The notes: a model not told the origin generated them from the letters alone. A DNA stretch of 64,000 nucleotides from Kazachstania africana CBS 2517 (GCF_000304475.1 NC_018945.1:124001-188000); one strand, 5' to 3'. Numbered from the stretch's first letter, positions 1 to 7,859 are shown. Numbers and translations: made by a program.

Positions 1-353
1 GCAGATTTAACTCTGAATATAAAGCTAAGATGGATAAAGATAGACGTTTACAGGAACAGAAGCTGAACTCTTTGGAGATCAACCAAAGATGTTCAGTCAA
101 ATCTGCTGACCAACCGGAGAGAAGAGGCTGGCTACGGTTTATAGGCAAGATCGCTACGATTAATGAGGAACAGATTTGGTGTGGAATTGAATTCGATGAA
201 CCATTAGGTAAAAATAATGGTACTGTGAAAGGTCATGTGTATTTTGGTCCCGTAAAGGATAAATATGGAGCCTTTGTGAAACCCAGTGCTGTTGAAACCG
301 GCTCACAATTCACTCCATTTGAATTAGAAGATTCTGACGATGATGAGCTTTGA
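1..353 (+). CDS. ALF1: Alf1, tubulin-folding cofactor B (C-terminal part, cut by window edge)
   Basis: The frame is open from the left edge of the window, upstream of the first ATG at 30, so this is the 3' part of a longer gene (S. cerevisiae Alf1 is about 254 residues). What remains is a CAP-Gly domain: conserved glycines, the GKNNG signature (family form GKNDG) and the YGAFVKP stretch, followed by an acidic tail ending DSDDDEL. Cofactor B has an N-terminal ubiquitin-like and a C-terminal CAP-Gly domain and helps alpha-tubulin folding together with cofactor E. The acidic -DDEL end resembles the C-terminal acidic motif that family members present to the CAP-Gly of cofactor E. Other yeast CAP-Gly proteins (Bik1, Pac2, Nip100) carry this domain near the N terminus, which favours Alf1. 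Its neighbour differs from that in S. cerevisiae, where ALF1 is YNL148C. Confidence 0.85.
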   Translation, partial: RFNSEYKAKMDKDRRLQEQKLNSLEINQRCSVKSADQPERRGWLRFIGKIATINEEQIWCGIEFDEPLGKNNGTVKGHVYFGPVKDKYGAFVKPSAVETGSQFTPFELEDSDDDEL

Positions 354-512
354 TGCAACACAGTATTTTCTAAGAAAACTAGCTTCAGTTATGTATATAG
401 TACAGATAATAATAGTAACAATAATAATAATATCATGATAGTAGAGAGAAAATCAGATGTAATTTCTATTACCAATGAACCCTAGTAAGTTATAAACCTT
501 TTTAAGGATGAA

Positions 513-1226
513 TTAGTAGCCGAATTCCTGTTCAGATGATGTAGTAACATTTACTTGAATTGTTCTACCATCAACTGAAGCACCGTAAAATAATTGCTTA
601 ACTCTTTCTAATTCACGCATAGTTGAGTTTTGCAGATAAACATTTGCTGTAGCTGAGCCAGTTGGTAAATCTCTAACCATAATATTTTTAATTTTGACTC
701 TAGCTAAATTTTGCAGGATGGTTTTCAAACTCTGTTTATCAACACCCACCGCTAGGTTATATATCACTAGGAAATGGTTCTTGGCATCGATGTTTGTGTT
801 TATAACCAAATGATTTTTCTTATTGAAAAATGCACTGAAATTATTATTGCCTTTCGCTATTTTAGTGGAGTTTTTAAGAGCATTAGATCTTTCAAATGAA
901 AAAGCAGGCGGTGATGATCGTGAAATACTAGCATTCCTTTTATTTTTCCTCTTTTGCACAGTTTTGGCAGCTTCCCTAAGTAAGGCACCAACGTCATTTT
1001 CACTGACCAATTTACCTTTAACTACTTTGAAACCCTCTTTACCGGTAGACTCAGATGTACCCCATTCAGAAGAACCCCGTCCGGAGGCCCAACTGGTTTC
1101 ACCGAGTGCGTTAACTGGTTCATTCTTCTTTTCGGCCTTTACTCTAACTTGAGCTTTAGCAATTCTATTCTCTACACTTTTCTTAACATTCTTTGACTTT
1201 ATCGATTTTGCACTTTTTCTAGCCAT
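513..1226 (-). CDS. Basic nuclear RRM-type protein, probable YHR127W counterpart
   Basis: This 237-residue protein has a very basic N terminus (repeated KS/KN up to about residue 35), a low-complexity middle rich in G, S and K, and a C-terminal segment (about 145-230) that looks like one RNA-recognition motif: beta-1 HFLVIYNLAVGV, helix, then ATANVYLQN in the place of RNP1, and a final GRTIQVNV strand. The RNP aromatic residues are weak, so RNA binding is plausible but not assured. I did not recognise it from sequence alone. Position and strand (two genes beyond NDT80, next to the wall-protein gene) match S. cerevisiae YHR127W, a nuclear protein of about the same length and unknown function. 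The start is the only ATG in frame before the basic block. A consensus heat-shock element lies about 140 bp upstream. Confidence 0.75.
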   Translation of the reverse strand: MARKSAKSIKSKNVKKSVENRIAKAQVRVKAEKKNEPVNALGETSWASGRGSSEWGTSESTGKEGFKVVKGKLVSENDVGALLREAAKTVQKRKNKRNASISRSSPPAFSFERSNALKNSTKIAKGNNNFSAFFNKKNHLVINTNIDAKNHFLVIYNLAVGVDKQSLKTILQNLARVKIKNIMVRDLPTGSATANVYLQNSTMRELERVKQLFYGASVDGRTIQVNVTTSSEQEFGY

Positions 1227-1362
1227 GATGAGTGAAACAGATGTAAGTGATCTGGCAGAGAACTAACACCCTTGGGTTCCGAAAATGTCCTCTATATGAA
1301 GCTATCAATAATTTGATTGTTTTCTTTTTTTTAGTCCATCTCTTCTCTCGAAAATCAAAAAG

Positions 1363-1375
1363 TTCGAGAAAATTC
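1363..1375 (-). promoter_or_regulatory. Heat-shock element upstream of the RRM gene
   Basis: The sequence TTCGAGAAAATTC is a perfect three-unit TTCnnGAAnnTTC, the core bound by an Hsf1 trimer. It lies 137-149 bp upstream of the ATG at 1226. The match is exact; function is inferred. Confidence 0.5.
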
Positions 1376-1723
1376 CCAAAACGGATGATCCGTAGCACAA
1401 AGAAGTTCGAAGTCAAATGAGGAATAGTTCTCGAGGCCAAATTGCTCGAAATTCCAACACCAGTAACTAGCATTTATGGCATTATTACACTGTTGGTCGA
1501 AAATGGTAATAACGCACAGGCACTGTCCCATCCACCTGAAAATCCATACGACCTCCTCATGAAACAATTCCCACACCCAGCAACCCTCTCTCTGGGCTGG
1601 ATTTCTCGAGGAATTCAAGTCTAAGCCAGGAATTGTGAAGTGTTGGTTAGTGAAACAGGCCCAAAGCTTGCCATTTCATTTTTTTTCTCGTTGCTTTTTG
1701 GCAGATTCGTGCGCGTTTTCACT

Positions 1724-1753
1724 GCTCGAAAATCATTTCATTGCTTTTCGAGC
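1724..1753. repeat. Perfect 9-bp inverted repeat
   Basis: GCTCGAAAA (1724-1732) and TTTTCGAGC (1745-1753) are exact reverse complements separated by 12 bases. A smaller one, TCTCGAA (1346-1352) and TTCGAGA (1363-1369), lies in the same spacer. Both are built on the CTCGAA core that is enriched here. Confidence 0.8.
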
Positions 1754-2018
1754 TTCGCCAAGTGCGTTATTTTTCCGATTAGCTTGCCTGAAAAGGTAAG
1801 TTAATTGAATGGGAATGTAGCAAGCATTATATGTGACGAGTCTGAATGGTCGGGCAGTTCATGACGCAGCGCTATCTAATGCTGGTAATACTGCGGTGAG
1901 TGAATCCCGCTATTTTGGTGATTTTCTGGTACCTGTCTTGGGAAAAGAAATGATAGCTATGACGCCTCGACACGAAAAGAAACGTTAGGCGTCCAATGGA
2001 ACGTCGAAAAAATTACCA

Positions 2019-2026
2019 TATATAAG
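2019..2026 (+). promoter_or_regulatory. TATA box of the PIR/GPI wall-protein gene
   Basis: TATATAAG stands 111-118 bp before the ATG at 2137 and fits TATAWAWR exactly. A strong TATA suits a gene with the optimal codon use seen in this protein. Confidence 0.65.
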
Positions 2027-2136
2027 CTAAATTTATTGATCTTTTCTACTTGAACTTGCACTCGTCTCTGCATAAAAATTTATTCTGTTGTATCTTATAA
2101 GACCAAACAAACACACAAATACATCACCTATAAAAA

Positions 2137-2619
2137 ATGAAGTTCTCTAACGCTGTTGTCTTACTTTCCGGTTCTGCTGTCGCTTTCGCTGCTGACGCCA
2201 TTTCCCAAATTGGTGATGGTCAAATCCAAGCTGCCACTTCTACTGCTACTGCTACTAAGACTGTAGCTGCTGTTTCTCAAATCACTGACGGCCAAGTCCA
2301 AGCTACTACCGCCACCGCTTCTTCCTCTTCTTCCTCTTCTTCCACCAAGGCTCAATCTACCGTCGCTGCTGTTTCTCAAATCACCGACGGTCAAGTTCAA
2401 GCTACTACCGCCACCGCTTCTTCCTCTTCCTCCTCTTCTTCCACCAAGGCTCAATCCACCGTCGCTGCTGTTTCCCAAATCACCGACGGTCAAGTCCAAG
2501 CTACTACCGCTACCAACGGTACCACCACCGCTGGTGTCTCCACTTACGAAGGTGCTGCTATCAAGAATGGTGTCTCCACCGGTGCTTTCGCCGCTTTAGC
2601 TGCCATTGCTTTATTGTAA
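2137..2619 (+). CDS. Small cell-wall mannoprotein with PIR repeats and a GPI signal
   Basis: The 160-residue protein begins with a signal peptide (cleavage probably after AFA, near residue 18), then carries four copies of the PIR core [AV]-[IV]-SQI-x-DGQ-[IV]-QA separated by Ser/Thr/Ala spacers, and ends in a GPI-attachment signal: a likely omega site at N144-G145 followed by a hydrophobic tail ending in LL. PIR repeats can be linked through a glutamine to beta-1,3-glucan; GPI remnants go to beta-1,6-glucan, so this protein may be doubly anchored. S. cerevisiae Cwp1 has the same combination with a single PIR motif. Position and strand match ANS1 (YHR126C), a GPI protein of similar length, but I cannot confirm orthology. 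Codons are nearly all the preferred yeast set (GCT, TCT, ACC, GGT), which suggests high expression. Confidence 0.85.
   Translation: MKFSNAVVLLSGSAVAFAADAISQIGDGQIQAATSTATATKTVAAVSQITDGQVQATTATASSSSSSSSTKAQSTVAAVSQITDGQVQATTATASSSSSSSSTKAQSTVAAVSQITDGQVQATTATNGTTTAGVSTYEGAAIKNGVSTGAFAALAAIALL
2263..2515 (+). repeat. 99-bp in-frame tandem repeat encoding PIR units
   Basis: Two full 99-bp units (2263-2361, 2362-2460) and a partial third (2461-2515) encode a 33-residue block: the SQITDGQVQ core, TTATA, an eight-serine run and TKAQST. The copies differ mostly at synonymous positions. A more diverged copy (SQIGDGQIQ) precedes them at about 2200. Confidence 0.9.
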
Positions 2620-2925
2620 TTTATTAACATTCTTTTCTCAGTTGGTTCTTTTTAATTTTTACGTAATAGGTTTTACTCAGGTATATAATAATTAGGCATT
2701 TTTTATTGTTTAAATAGAATTATAAATTTTTAGCTTTTCTTTTGGCTACTTGGAGGTAATACGTTCATATAAATACGCATATGCCATGAAGTAATAAGCA
2801 CAGTCTGGGCATTTCCGTAATTCTATTAAAATGCTCGTGACAATACGACCGGTTAAGGAATCCACCTGGTACCTCTCCTACCACTTGTAAAGTAGGAACT
2901 GAACCTTAATATTTCACACATGTTT
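2620..2925. other. Convergent 3' spacer
   Basis: This 306-bp AT-rich spacer lies between two convergent genes. It holds only the two 3' untranslated regions as far as I can tell; no RNA gene or repeat is visible. Confidence 0.6.
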
Positions 2926-3420
2926 CTACGTGGTATCATTGAGTTTTTTCATTGTGACACTTACTTTGGATTTTTTCCTTTTTTTTACAATTCCTAAGTG
3001 ACCTTTCTTGGAGGGCATACTAGGACCCGCTTTTTCACTTGTAATACTACTTTTAGTTGTGTCCGATGCTCGTTGAAACCTTTTCTTCTTCCTTTCAAAC
3101 TCAGAACCTTTTTCTTCCAGAAACTTACTTAACTCTTCTTCCTTAGCATCTTCCTTCTCTTTGGTCTTCTGAAAAAAATCAAGCTCTTCCTTACTCAACC
3201 TATTGAAACCTTCCCGCTCCTTCACAAGGCTCTTGAATTCACGTTGTTTATTGATTGCATTTGCTCGAAGTTGTTCCCTCAGTGATTTCCTATTTCTTCT
3301 CTGCCTCTCAGCCTCAAATTTTTCCTGTTCAGCTTGCTCTCTCTCCTTCTGCGTCTTCACATCCGCAATACCTTCTGAAACAAATGTTAAGGGCTTTTTT
3401 TCATGGTTGCTGTTGTTCAT
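2926..3420 (-). CDS. NIP30/FAM192A-like nuclear protein
   Basis: This 164-residue protein is highly charged and probably helical. The N-terminal 85 residues match the pattern of the NIP30 (FAM192A/PIP30) family: FVSEG near residue 14, a KEREQAEQEKFEAERQ helix, a SLREQL segment corresponding to the family's RSLYERL, then KQREF and the conserved F-x-x-L-x-x-[ED]-E-x-x-F (FNRLSKEELDFF). The human member binds the proteasome activator PA28-gamma. The C terminus is a lysine-rich tail with several KKRKK clusters, a likely nuclear localisation signal. I do not know an annotated S. cerevisiae gene at this position between NDT80 and ANS1. A PAC motif and RRPE-like sequence lie just upstream, suggesting co-regulation with ribosome-biogenesis genes. 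Family assignment is from remembered motifs and should be tested by profile search. Confidence 0.65.
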   Translation of the reverse strand: MNNSNHEKKPLTFVSEGIADVKTQKEREQAEQEKFEAERQRRNRKSLREQLRANAINKQREFKSLVKEREGFNRLSKEELDFFQKTKEKEDAKEEELSKFLEEKGSEFERKKKRFQRASDTTKSSITSEKAGPSMPSKKGHLGIVKKRKKSKVSVTMKKLNDTT

Positions 3421-3979
3421 ACTATCCTTACAGCTTCAAATATCTTGCCTCATGTAGATTGTTTAAGGAATGTTTTCATATCGGGTTAATTTTTCAATGC
3501 GATGAGATGAGCTTAATAAAAAGTTCTTTACATAACCAAGAAAAAAACATCAGCGGGTTAAGAAATTGATACATATACACAGTTCAATAATGACGATGGG
3601 AACGTAATTAAGAATGTGACACAAGCCCAATGCATCAGAATGTATCTTGCAATGACTTCTCCACTAATCTGTTTTCTCACCTTCTTGGTACCAACGAACA
3701 TGGAGAGAAACGTTCATTTTTGTTCGATATCGTAGTTTGTATTATTATTCAAGAGTCTTCTCCACTTAGAAACAGCAAGTATCTAGCGAAAGCTTTTTGG
3801 AGAATATAACTCTTATAACGAATAACAATATTATATTTACAGAACCATCCTACAAAATGTTAGACAAGGTAATAATATTTTTGAAAGACTAGTGATAGAA
3901 GAGACAATAGACCATTCCATACAGTTTTATAAAGGAATTTATATTTATATCAATTAAGTCGTGACTCGTAAAAAAATAT
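3421..3979. other. Promoter of the NIP30-like gene and 3' region of NDT80
   Basis: This 559-bp spacer lies between two genes on the minus strand. Apart from the PAC/RRPE-like pair near its left end I see no gene or structured element. Confidence 0.55.
3486..3506 (-). promoter_or_regulatory. PAC motif with RRPE-like sequence upstream of the NIP30-like gene
   Basis: GCGATGAG (3499-3506) is an exact PAC element, 79-86 bp before the ATG at 3420. Immediately beside it, the complement of TTAATTTTTCA (near 3486-3496) reads TGAAAAATTAA, close to the RRPE consensus TGAAAAATTTT. The pair marks ribosome-biogenesis genes in yeasts. Confidence 0.45.
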
Positions 3980-5770
3980 TTAATGCAGAAGATAGTTGTC
4001 ATCTTCAAAAATGCGACCAGAGCTTACTATTTCAGATGGCAAAGCTTCGAACTCTGACCAGTTGTTGGAATGAGTGAATAATTTATCTCGTAACTTAGTT
4101 TCAAAATTATCATTCAAATAGGAATAACTCATACCGTCAACAATGTTTTGCCCAGATATTTCTTCCAGAATATTACTGTGCTCAAAAGTATAGAAATTAT
4201 GCGATGCGTTTTGAAGAATAGACAACTCAGTCAACGATAAATCCTCATTGTGCGATTCTATAAAATCTAGTTTTGCTCCTGAAGATGTGGCTATTTTCCT
4301 TTTTTTATGTTGCTGCTCCAACGGAATATCGTAACCAGGTCTATTTAAAGCCAAAGAACCTACGACGAAGATATTTTCAGCATTTATCACGTAAGAGGGT
4401 TTGAGTTCAATATCTTTCAAATCTACTGACTTATGTTTATTTTTTGTTTCTCTAGGGTAATCAGCTTCTTTTAGCTCGTTAGATTCATTTTTGATGGCTT
4501 CATTTTCGTTTTCATCTAGCTGACTGGTAAACAATGGTGCCTGCGATAGAATTATATTTTCGATTTGCTCTAAGGTTTCAATACCCTCCAGATGCTTTGA
4601 CATATTATTTTCTTGTTCGGTGATATCTTTTAAAACTCTTGGTAATGATGATGCCAAGACCCTAGACTTACGTTTAGCGGGCCTCCCTAGCTTGGGACGT
4701 CTCGGTGATGAATCAACTTTAATGGGCGAACTAGAAACACAAGAAGCAATGTTACTATCATCACATGGTGTTACAGAATTTGTTCTTAATGTTAATCTTT
4801 GAGAAGATGTATAATTTGATGGAGATCTTCCTCTAATAATCAAAGGAGGCGTTTTCATCTCTTGTAGAGGAACGAACGATTCTCTCTGCCCCATAGATAA
4901 TGGCAACTCTTCACATTGATCCTTAATTTCTGATGCCTTCAAATCTTGCGTAGCAACTACGGCCCCCAGTATTACGTGCAAACGAAAGTGCTTATTTTGC
5001 TGACTTGGCTTTTTAACACTAATGGATGATGCAAACTGAACTCGTTCATAACGTGCAACTTTTTGTATACAATCATTTGGGTAACTATTTAGTATTGAAT
5101 CTGGATCAAAATTATTTCCATTTTCATCCCTATGAAAATAAAATGTGGAGTCATATTTCTTCATTTTAGTGGTGTTTCTGACATTTGAAGCCTCTCTTAT
5201 AATCTGATGTTTGGGTAAAGGAGAAGGAATCAAAGGACATAATGCTGGCGTGAATTGTGGGCCTTTATCTCTCTTAGCAGTATGCTGCACCAGATTGATT
5301 TCAGTCAATTCATCATCACTTCTTGCTTTTATTTTAATCGCGAAATATTTGATATTCACGGCTCTCGAATTGACATCATTACCTAGTTGTAAATTGAATG
5401 ATGTATCCAAAAAATCTTCCAAATTATATCCAATAGAGTCAAAAGTAGAAACTAAAGTGAAATAGTTGCGTTTGTAACCGACCCATTCGTCTTCAATATG
5501 ATCAAAACCCCTATCAATTCTTGGAATAATTTGAAGCTGAATTTCTTCACCACTTTTAAAATCGATAACAGAATGATAGTTCCCAACCATTTCAAACGGG
5601 GGACCAACTTTAAATTGCAAAGTGGATCTTGGTGCAATTTTCAATTTTCTTTTGTCAAAATAATTCGACGTGGTTCCATCTTCGTTGATTCTGGTGTGAA
5701 TTATAGGATCGTTTTCAAAATCTATCTCTGCCAGACTATCCAGATCGTTGTTATTTTTGTGAAGTTCCAT
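3980..5770 (-). CDS. NDT80: Ndt80, meiosis-specific middle-sporulation transcription factor
   Basis: The product is 596 residues (S. cerevisiae 627). The N-terminal 300 residues are the Ig-fold DNA-binding domain and are nearly identical to the family: EDGTTSNYFDKRKLKIAPRS, FKVGPPFE, IPRIDRGFDHI, EEWVGYKRNYFTLV-type and RGRSPSNY segments are all present. The C-terminal half, which carries the activation region, is diverged and rich in acidic and Ser/Asn residues, except for the ITEQENNMSKHLEGIETLEQI block. Ndt80 binds middle sporulation elements (gNCRCAAAW) and drives exit from pachytene and spore formation. Two matches to that element and a URS1-like core lie in its own upstream region, as expected for Ime1/Ume6 induction followed by autoactivation. 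An intact gene implies a sporulating lineage. Confidence 0.97.
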   Translation of the reverse strand: MELHKNNNDLDSLAEIDFENDPIIHTRINEDGTTSNYFDKRKLKIAPRSTLQFKVGPPFEMVGNYHSVIDFKSGEEIQLQIIPRIDRGFDHIEDEWVGYKRNYFTLVSTFDSIGYNLEDFLDTSFNLQLGNDVNSRAVNIKYFAIKIKARSDDELTEINLVQHTAKRDKGPQFTPALCPLIPSPLPKHQIIREASNVRNTTKMKKYDSTFYFHRDENGNNFDPDSILNSYPNDCIQKVARYERVQFASSISVKKPSQQNKHFRLHVILGAVVATQDLKASEIKDQCEELPLSMGQRESFVPLQEMKTPPLIIRGRSPSNYTSSQRLTLRTNSVTPCDDSNIASCVSSSPIKVDSSPRRPKLGRPAKRKSRVLASSLPRVLKDITEQENNMSKHLEGIETLEQIENIILSQAPLFTSQLDENENEAIKNESNELKEADYPRETKNKHKSVDLKDIELKPSYVINAENIFVVGSLALNRPGYDIPLEQQHKKRKIATSSGAKLDFIESHNEDLSLTELSILQNASHNFYTFEHSNILEEISGQNIVDGMSYSYLNDNFETKLRDKLFTHSNNWSEFEALPSEIVSSGRIFEDDNYLLH

Positions 5771-6026
5771 GATTGATTATTCTTAGTAAAAATACAACCA
5801 ATGCAGGCCAGATAGGGAAAAGGCTACTAGTAGTGAAAAGTAACTTCAAGCCACTAATAGTAATATTCAATTCAAATGAATGGACTGCTTGAAAAAATTA
5901 AGCGTCACAGATGGTCTTAACGCCAAGATAGTCAATGAAAGAACCAGGAAACCGGCGTTAACAATTCGTAAACGGGATAACCAACAATCAATAGTGGACC
6001 TCAAACTAAAATGAACCACCCAGTCG

Positions 6027-6035
6027 TTTTGTGAC
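6027..6035 (-). promoter_or_regulatory. Middle sporulation element (proximal) of NDT80
   Basis: On the minus strand this reads GTCACAAAA, a full match to gNCRCAAAW. It is 257-265 bp upstream of the NDT80 ATG. Confidence 0.65.
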
Positions 6036-6058
6036 ACTAAAATATATAATGTTCTATA

Positions 6059-6067
6059 ATTTGTGTC
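6059..6067 (-). promoter_or_regulatory. Middle sporulation element (distal) of NDT80
   Basis: On the minus strand this reads GACACAAAT, a second full match to gNCRCAAAW, 32 bp upstream of the first and in the same orientation. S. cerevisiae NDT80 likewise has two such elements, bound by Sum1 and Ndt80. Confidence 0.65.
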
Positions 6068-6093
6068 GTTTATTACTTTTCTTTTTCAATCGG

Positions 6094-6101
6094 TAGCCGC
6101 C
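6094..6101 (+). promoter_or_regulatory. URS1-like (Ume6) core upstream of NDT80
   Basis: TAGCCGCC matches the first eight bases of the URS1 consensus TAGCCGCCGA; the next two bases (AG) differ. It lies about 325 bp upstream of NDT80, where Ume6/Ime1 control is expected. Confidence 0.55.
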
Positions 6102-6146
6102 AGAATTTGGCCAGACGTCGCCAGACCAAAACTGGTTCCTGACGCG

Positions 6147-6153
6147 TTACCCG
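6147..6153 (+). promoter_or_regulatory. Reb1-type site
   Basis: TTACCCG is the Reb1 core. It lies between the EPT1 3' end and the NDT80 promoter and could act as a nucleosome-free-region organiser or as a Reb1-dependent transcription roadblock for read-through from EPT1. Confidence 0.4.
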
Positions 6154-6328
6154 CACCGCGATGGTTACCGGGGCAACAAACAATAGTCGTCGATCCATTT
6201 GTTTAAAAGACACATTTTCGAGGGTTTTTAGTAATCACGTAGTAGTTGAACAATCTATAAAATATTACGTTGAATGAGAGATAGAGGAAAGAATTGGTTT
6301 ATAGAAAATGAATGTAAAAAAGTTTTCT

Positions 6329-7601
6329 TCAAACAAATTTGGGGCGTTTGATTGATAATGCGTAGACGTCTAAATACGTTGTGAATTCGTAAATGATTTC
6401 ATTCATAAAGAAAGCATGGAGGCCAAAAGTCAACCCGAAGCCCAACCAGACCAACGATTTCGTGGTTTCTGTTGCATCGAAGTCGAAACAGACCACTGTT
6501 AGTTTATGAACTATTAATTGTATGGTTGGAATGAATAGAGGAGCATTATACATTGGGAATGGCTGTAAAGTTAAATGATTGACAATTATACGTCCAACAA
6601 CAAACGCTATAGAGAGACCAACAGAAAGGACAAAGGGGAAGGAAATAAATGCTGGATTGATAAATGATACAATGAAAACTGAGAGAAAATAACAGAAAAA
6701 TGGAACGACACCCTTATAAGCTTCTTTAATTTGAGAATTCGCGGTTAAAACGATTTTGTTTTGCTTATAATGATCAATTACATTTCTTCTAGCGGATAGT
6801 ACGTTGAAGAGAAGCCCCACTATACACAGACAAATCACAACATCAGAGATATCGAGTGTGATAAATCCTTCCTTATAAGGAAACTCGAAGACTTTTGTGT
6901 GCCAAACAAGCTCTGGACCAAAGACACCGGTAATAATGAATGCAAAACAAACACCAAGAATACCTTCGACAGGTCCTGAAACTTCACTTAAAAATAAGAC
7001 ATGAGTATGATATTCTTCCCATGTACTAAAGTAGAAGTTACAGAGTAGGGCAAATTGACTGATCAATAGTTTGAAGGTATAACCACTTGATATGACCGAG
7101 CCAAAGATAAAAAGGGTTAATGTGGTGTTAATCGAATCAATGCTATGATCGAATAATTCTCCCAATGGGCCTGATTGACCTATTCTCCTGGCATGGACAC
7201 CGTCACACCCGTCAAATGTTTGATACATGAATAAACCAAGTGCATATGAAAAATAGGTCCAGCGAGGGGTTTCTTTAGTCAAGGTTGGATCAAGCTTCAA
7301 CGCAATCAGGAGGTTGAAGATGATGAAACCCAGACCAGAGAGTGTAATAAGATTTGGTGCCATCCATTTTGGGAAAATATCAGCAAACCTGCTCCAATAT
7401 GGCTTCAAAAAGTACTTGGATATCACTGATCGATCCTCACTTTGATACCTGTAAAAACGAAGAAATAGGAATACTGTTAGTATTTCATATTGCACGATGA
7501 CTTCAGAAATTTTCTCGGTCTATATGGGGCAAAATCTCATTCTATACATACTTGTAATATTTCAAATTATCGACTGATCCTTCTGGAAGAAAAAAACCCA
7601 T
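6329..7601 (-). CDS. EPT1: Ept1, sn-1,2-diacylglycerol ethanolamine/choline phosphotransferase (spliced)
   Basis: The gene has two exons on the minus strand: 7601-7552 (50 bp, starting MGFFLPEGSVDNLKYYK) and 7448-6329, giving 389 residues, close to S. cerevisiae Ept1 (391). Joining them restores the family sequence YKYQSEDRS; without splicing the second exon starts in intron sequence. The product is a multi-pass ER/Golgi membrane enzyme that transfers phosphoethanolamine or phosphocholine from the CDP-alcohol to diacylglycerol, the last Kennedy-pathway step. The CDP-alcohol phosphotransferase motif DG-x2-AR-x8-G-x3-D-x3-D is complete at about residues 99-121. The protein ends in the conserved LDVYALSIKRPK region. 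S. cerevisiae has a duplicate, CPT1 (YNL130C). The neighbours NDT80 and CIA2 identify this copy as EPT1 (YHR123W). A full inositol-response element lies upstream. Confidence 0.96.
7449..7551 (-). other. EPT1: Spliceosomal intron of EPT1
   Basis: This 103-bp intron is read on the minus strand. The donor is GTATGT (7551-7546), the branch site is a perfect TACTAAC (complement of GTTAGTA at 7476-7482), and the acceptor is TTTTTACAG ending at 7449. Position and phase (after two bases of a lysine codon just before YQSEDRS) match the intron of S. cerevisiae EPT1. Confidence 0.95.
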
Positions 7602-7724
7602 AGCAGAAGATGTTCATACACTTTGATCAATCAAATTAACCGTTGTATTTCTCGACAATTAGTCTTCTAAAACGTTTGCTTTGATCTATGTTATATCGCG
7701 AAAAAAATGCAAAGAAAAAACAAA

Positions 7725-7735
7725 TTTTCACATGG
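7725..7735 (+). promoter_or_regulatory. Inositol/choline-responsive element (UASINO) of EPT1
   Basis: TTTTCACATGG fits the Ino2/Ino4 consensus WYTTCAYRTGS at every position. It lies 124-134 bp upstream of the EPT1 start codon. The same spacer is the 3' side of CIA2, so EPT1 is the only gene it can serve as promoter. Confidence 0.65.
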
Positions 7736-7859
7736 TAACGGCATCGCAAAACTAACAGTATGAGCTCAAGTTAGCAGAATATGTTTATGGAAACGTAGAT
7801 GTAAATATATATATATAGGGTGTGTACGTAGATGAAAGAGGTAGTAGTGTCGATATTAC

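Larger units (their letters stand above)
1227..2136. other. Long divergent spacer with CTCGAR cluster, heat-shock element and wall-gene promoter
   Basis: This is the 910-bp intergenic region between two divergently transcribed genes. I see no convincing gene: the short open frames are unconserved and overlap each other on both strands. It contains seven CTCGAA/CTCGAG motifs between 1347 and 1752, a 9-bp inverted repeat at 1724-1753, an HSE at 1363-1375, a 7-bp inverted repeat GACGCCT/AGGCGTC (1961-1967 and 1987-1993) flanking a CACGAAA (1971-1977), and a TATA box at 2019-2026. Confidence 0.7.
5771..6328. other. NDT80 promoter region
   Basis: This 558-bp spacer lies between the NDT80 start and the EPT1 stop, both on the minus strand. 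It holds the MSE, URS1-like and Reb1-type sites listed separately. An ACGCGT at 6142-6147 overlaps the Reb1-type site by one base. The segment 6094-6180 is noticeably more GC-rich than its flanks. Confidence 0.6.

Noticed and set aside
1219..1624. Three short open frames on both strands in the 1.2-1.6 kb spacer
   Set aside because: They overlap one another, have no family resemblance and show codons unlike neighbouring genes.
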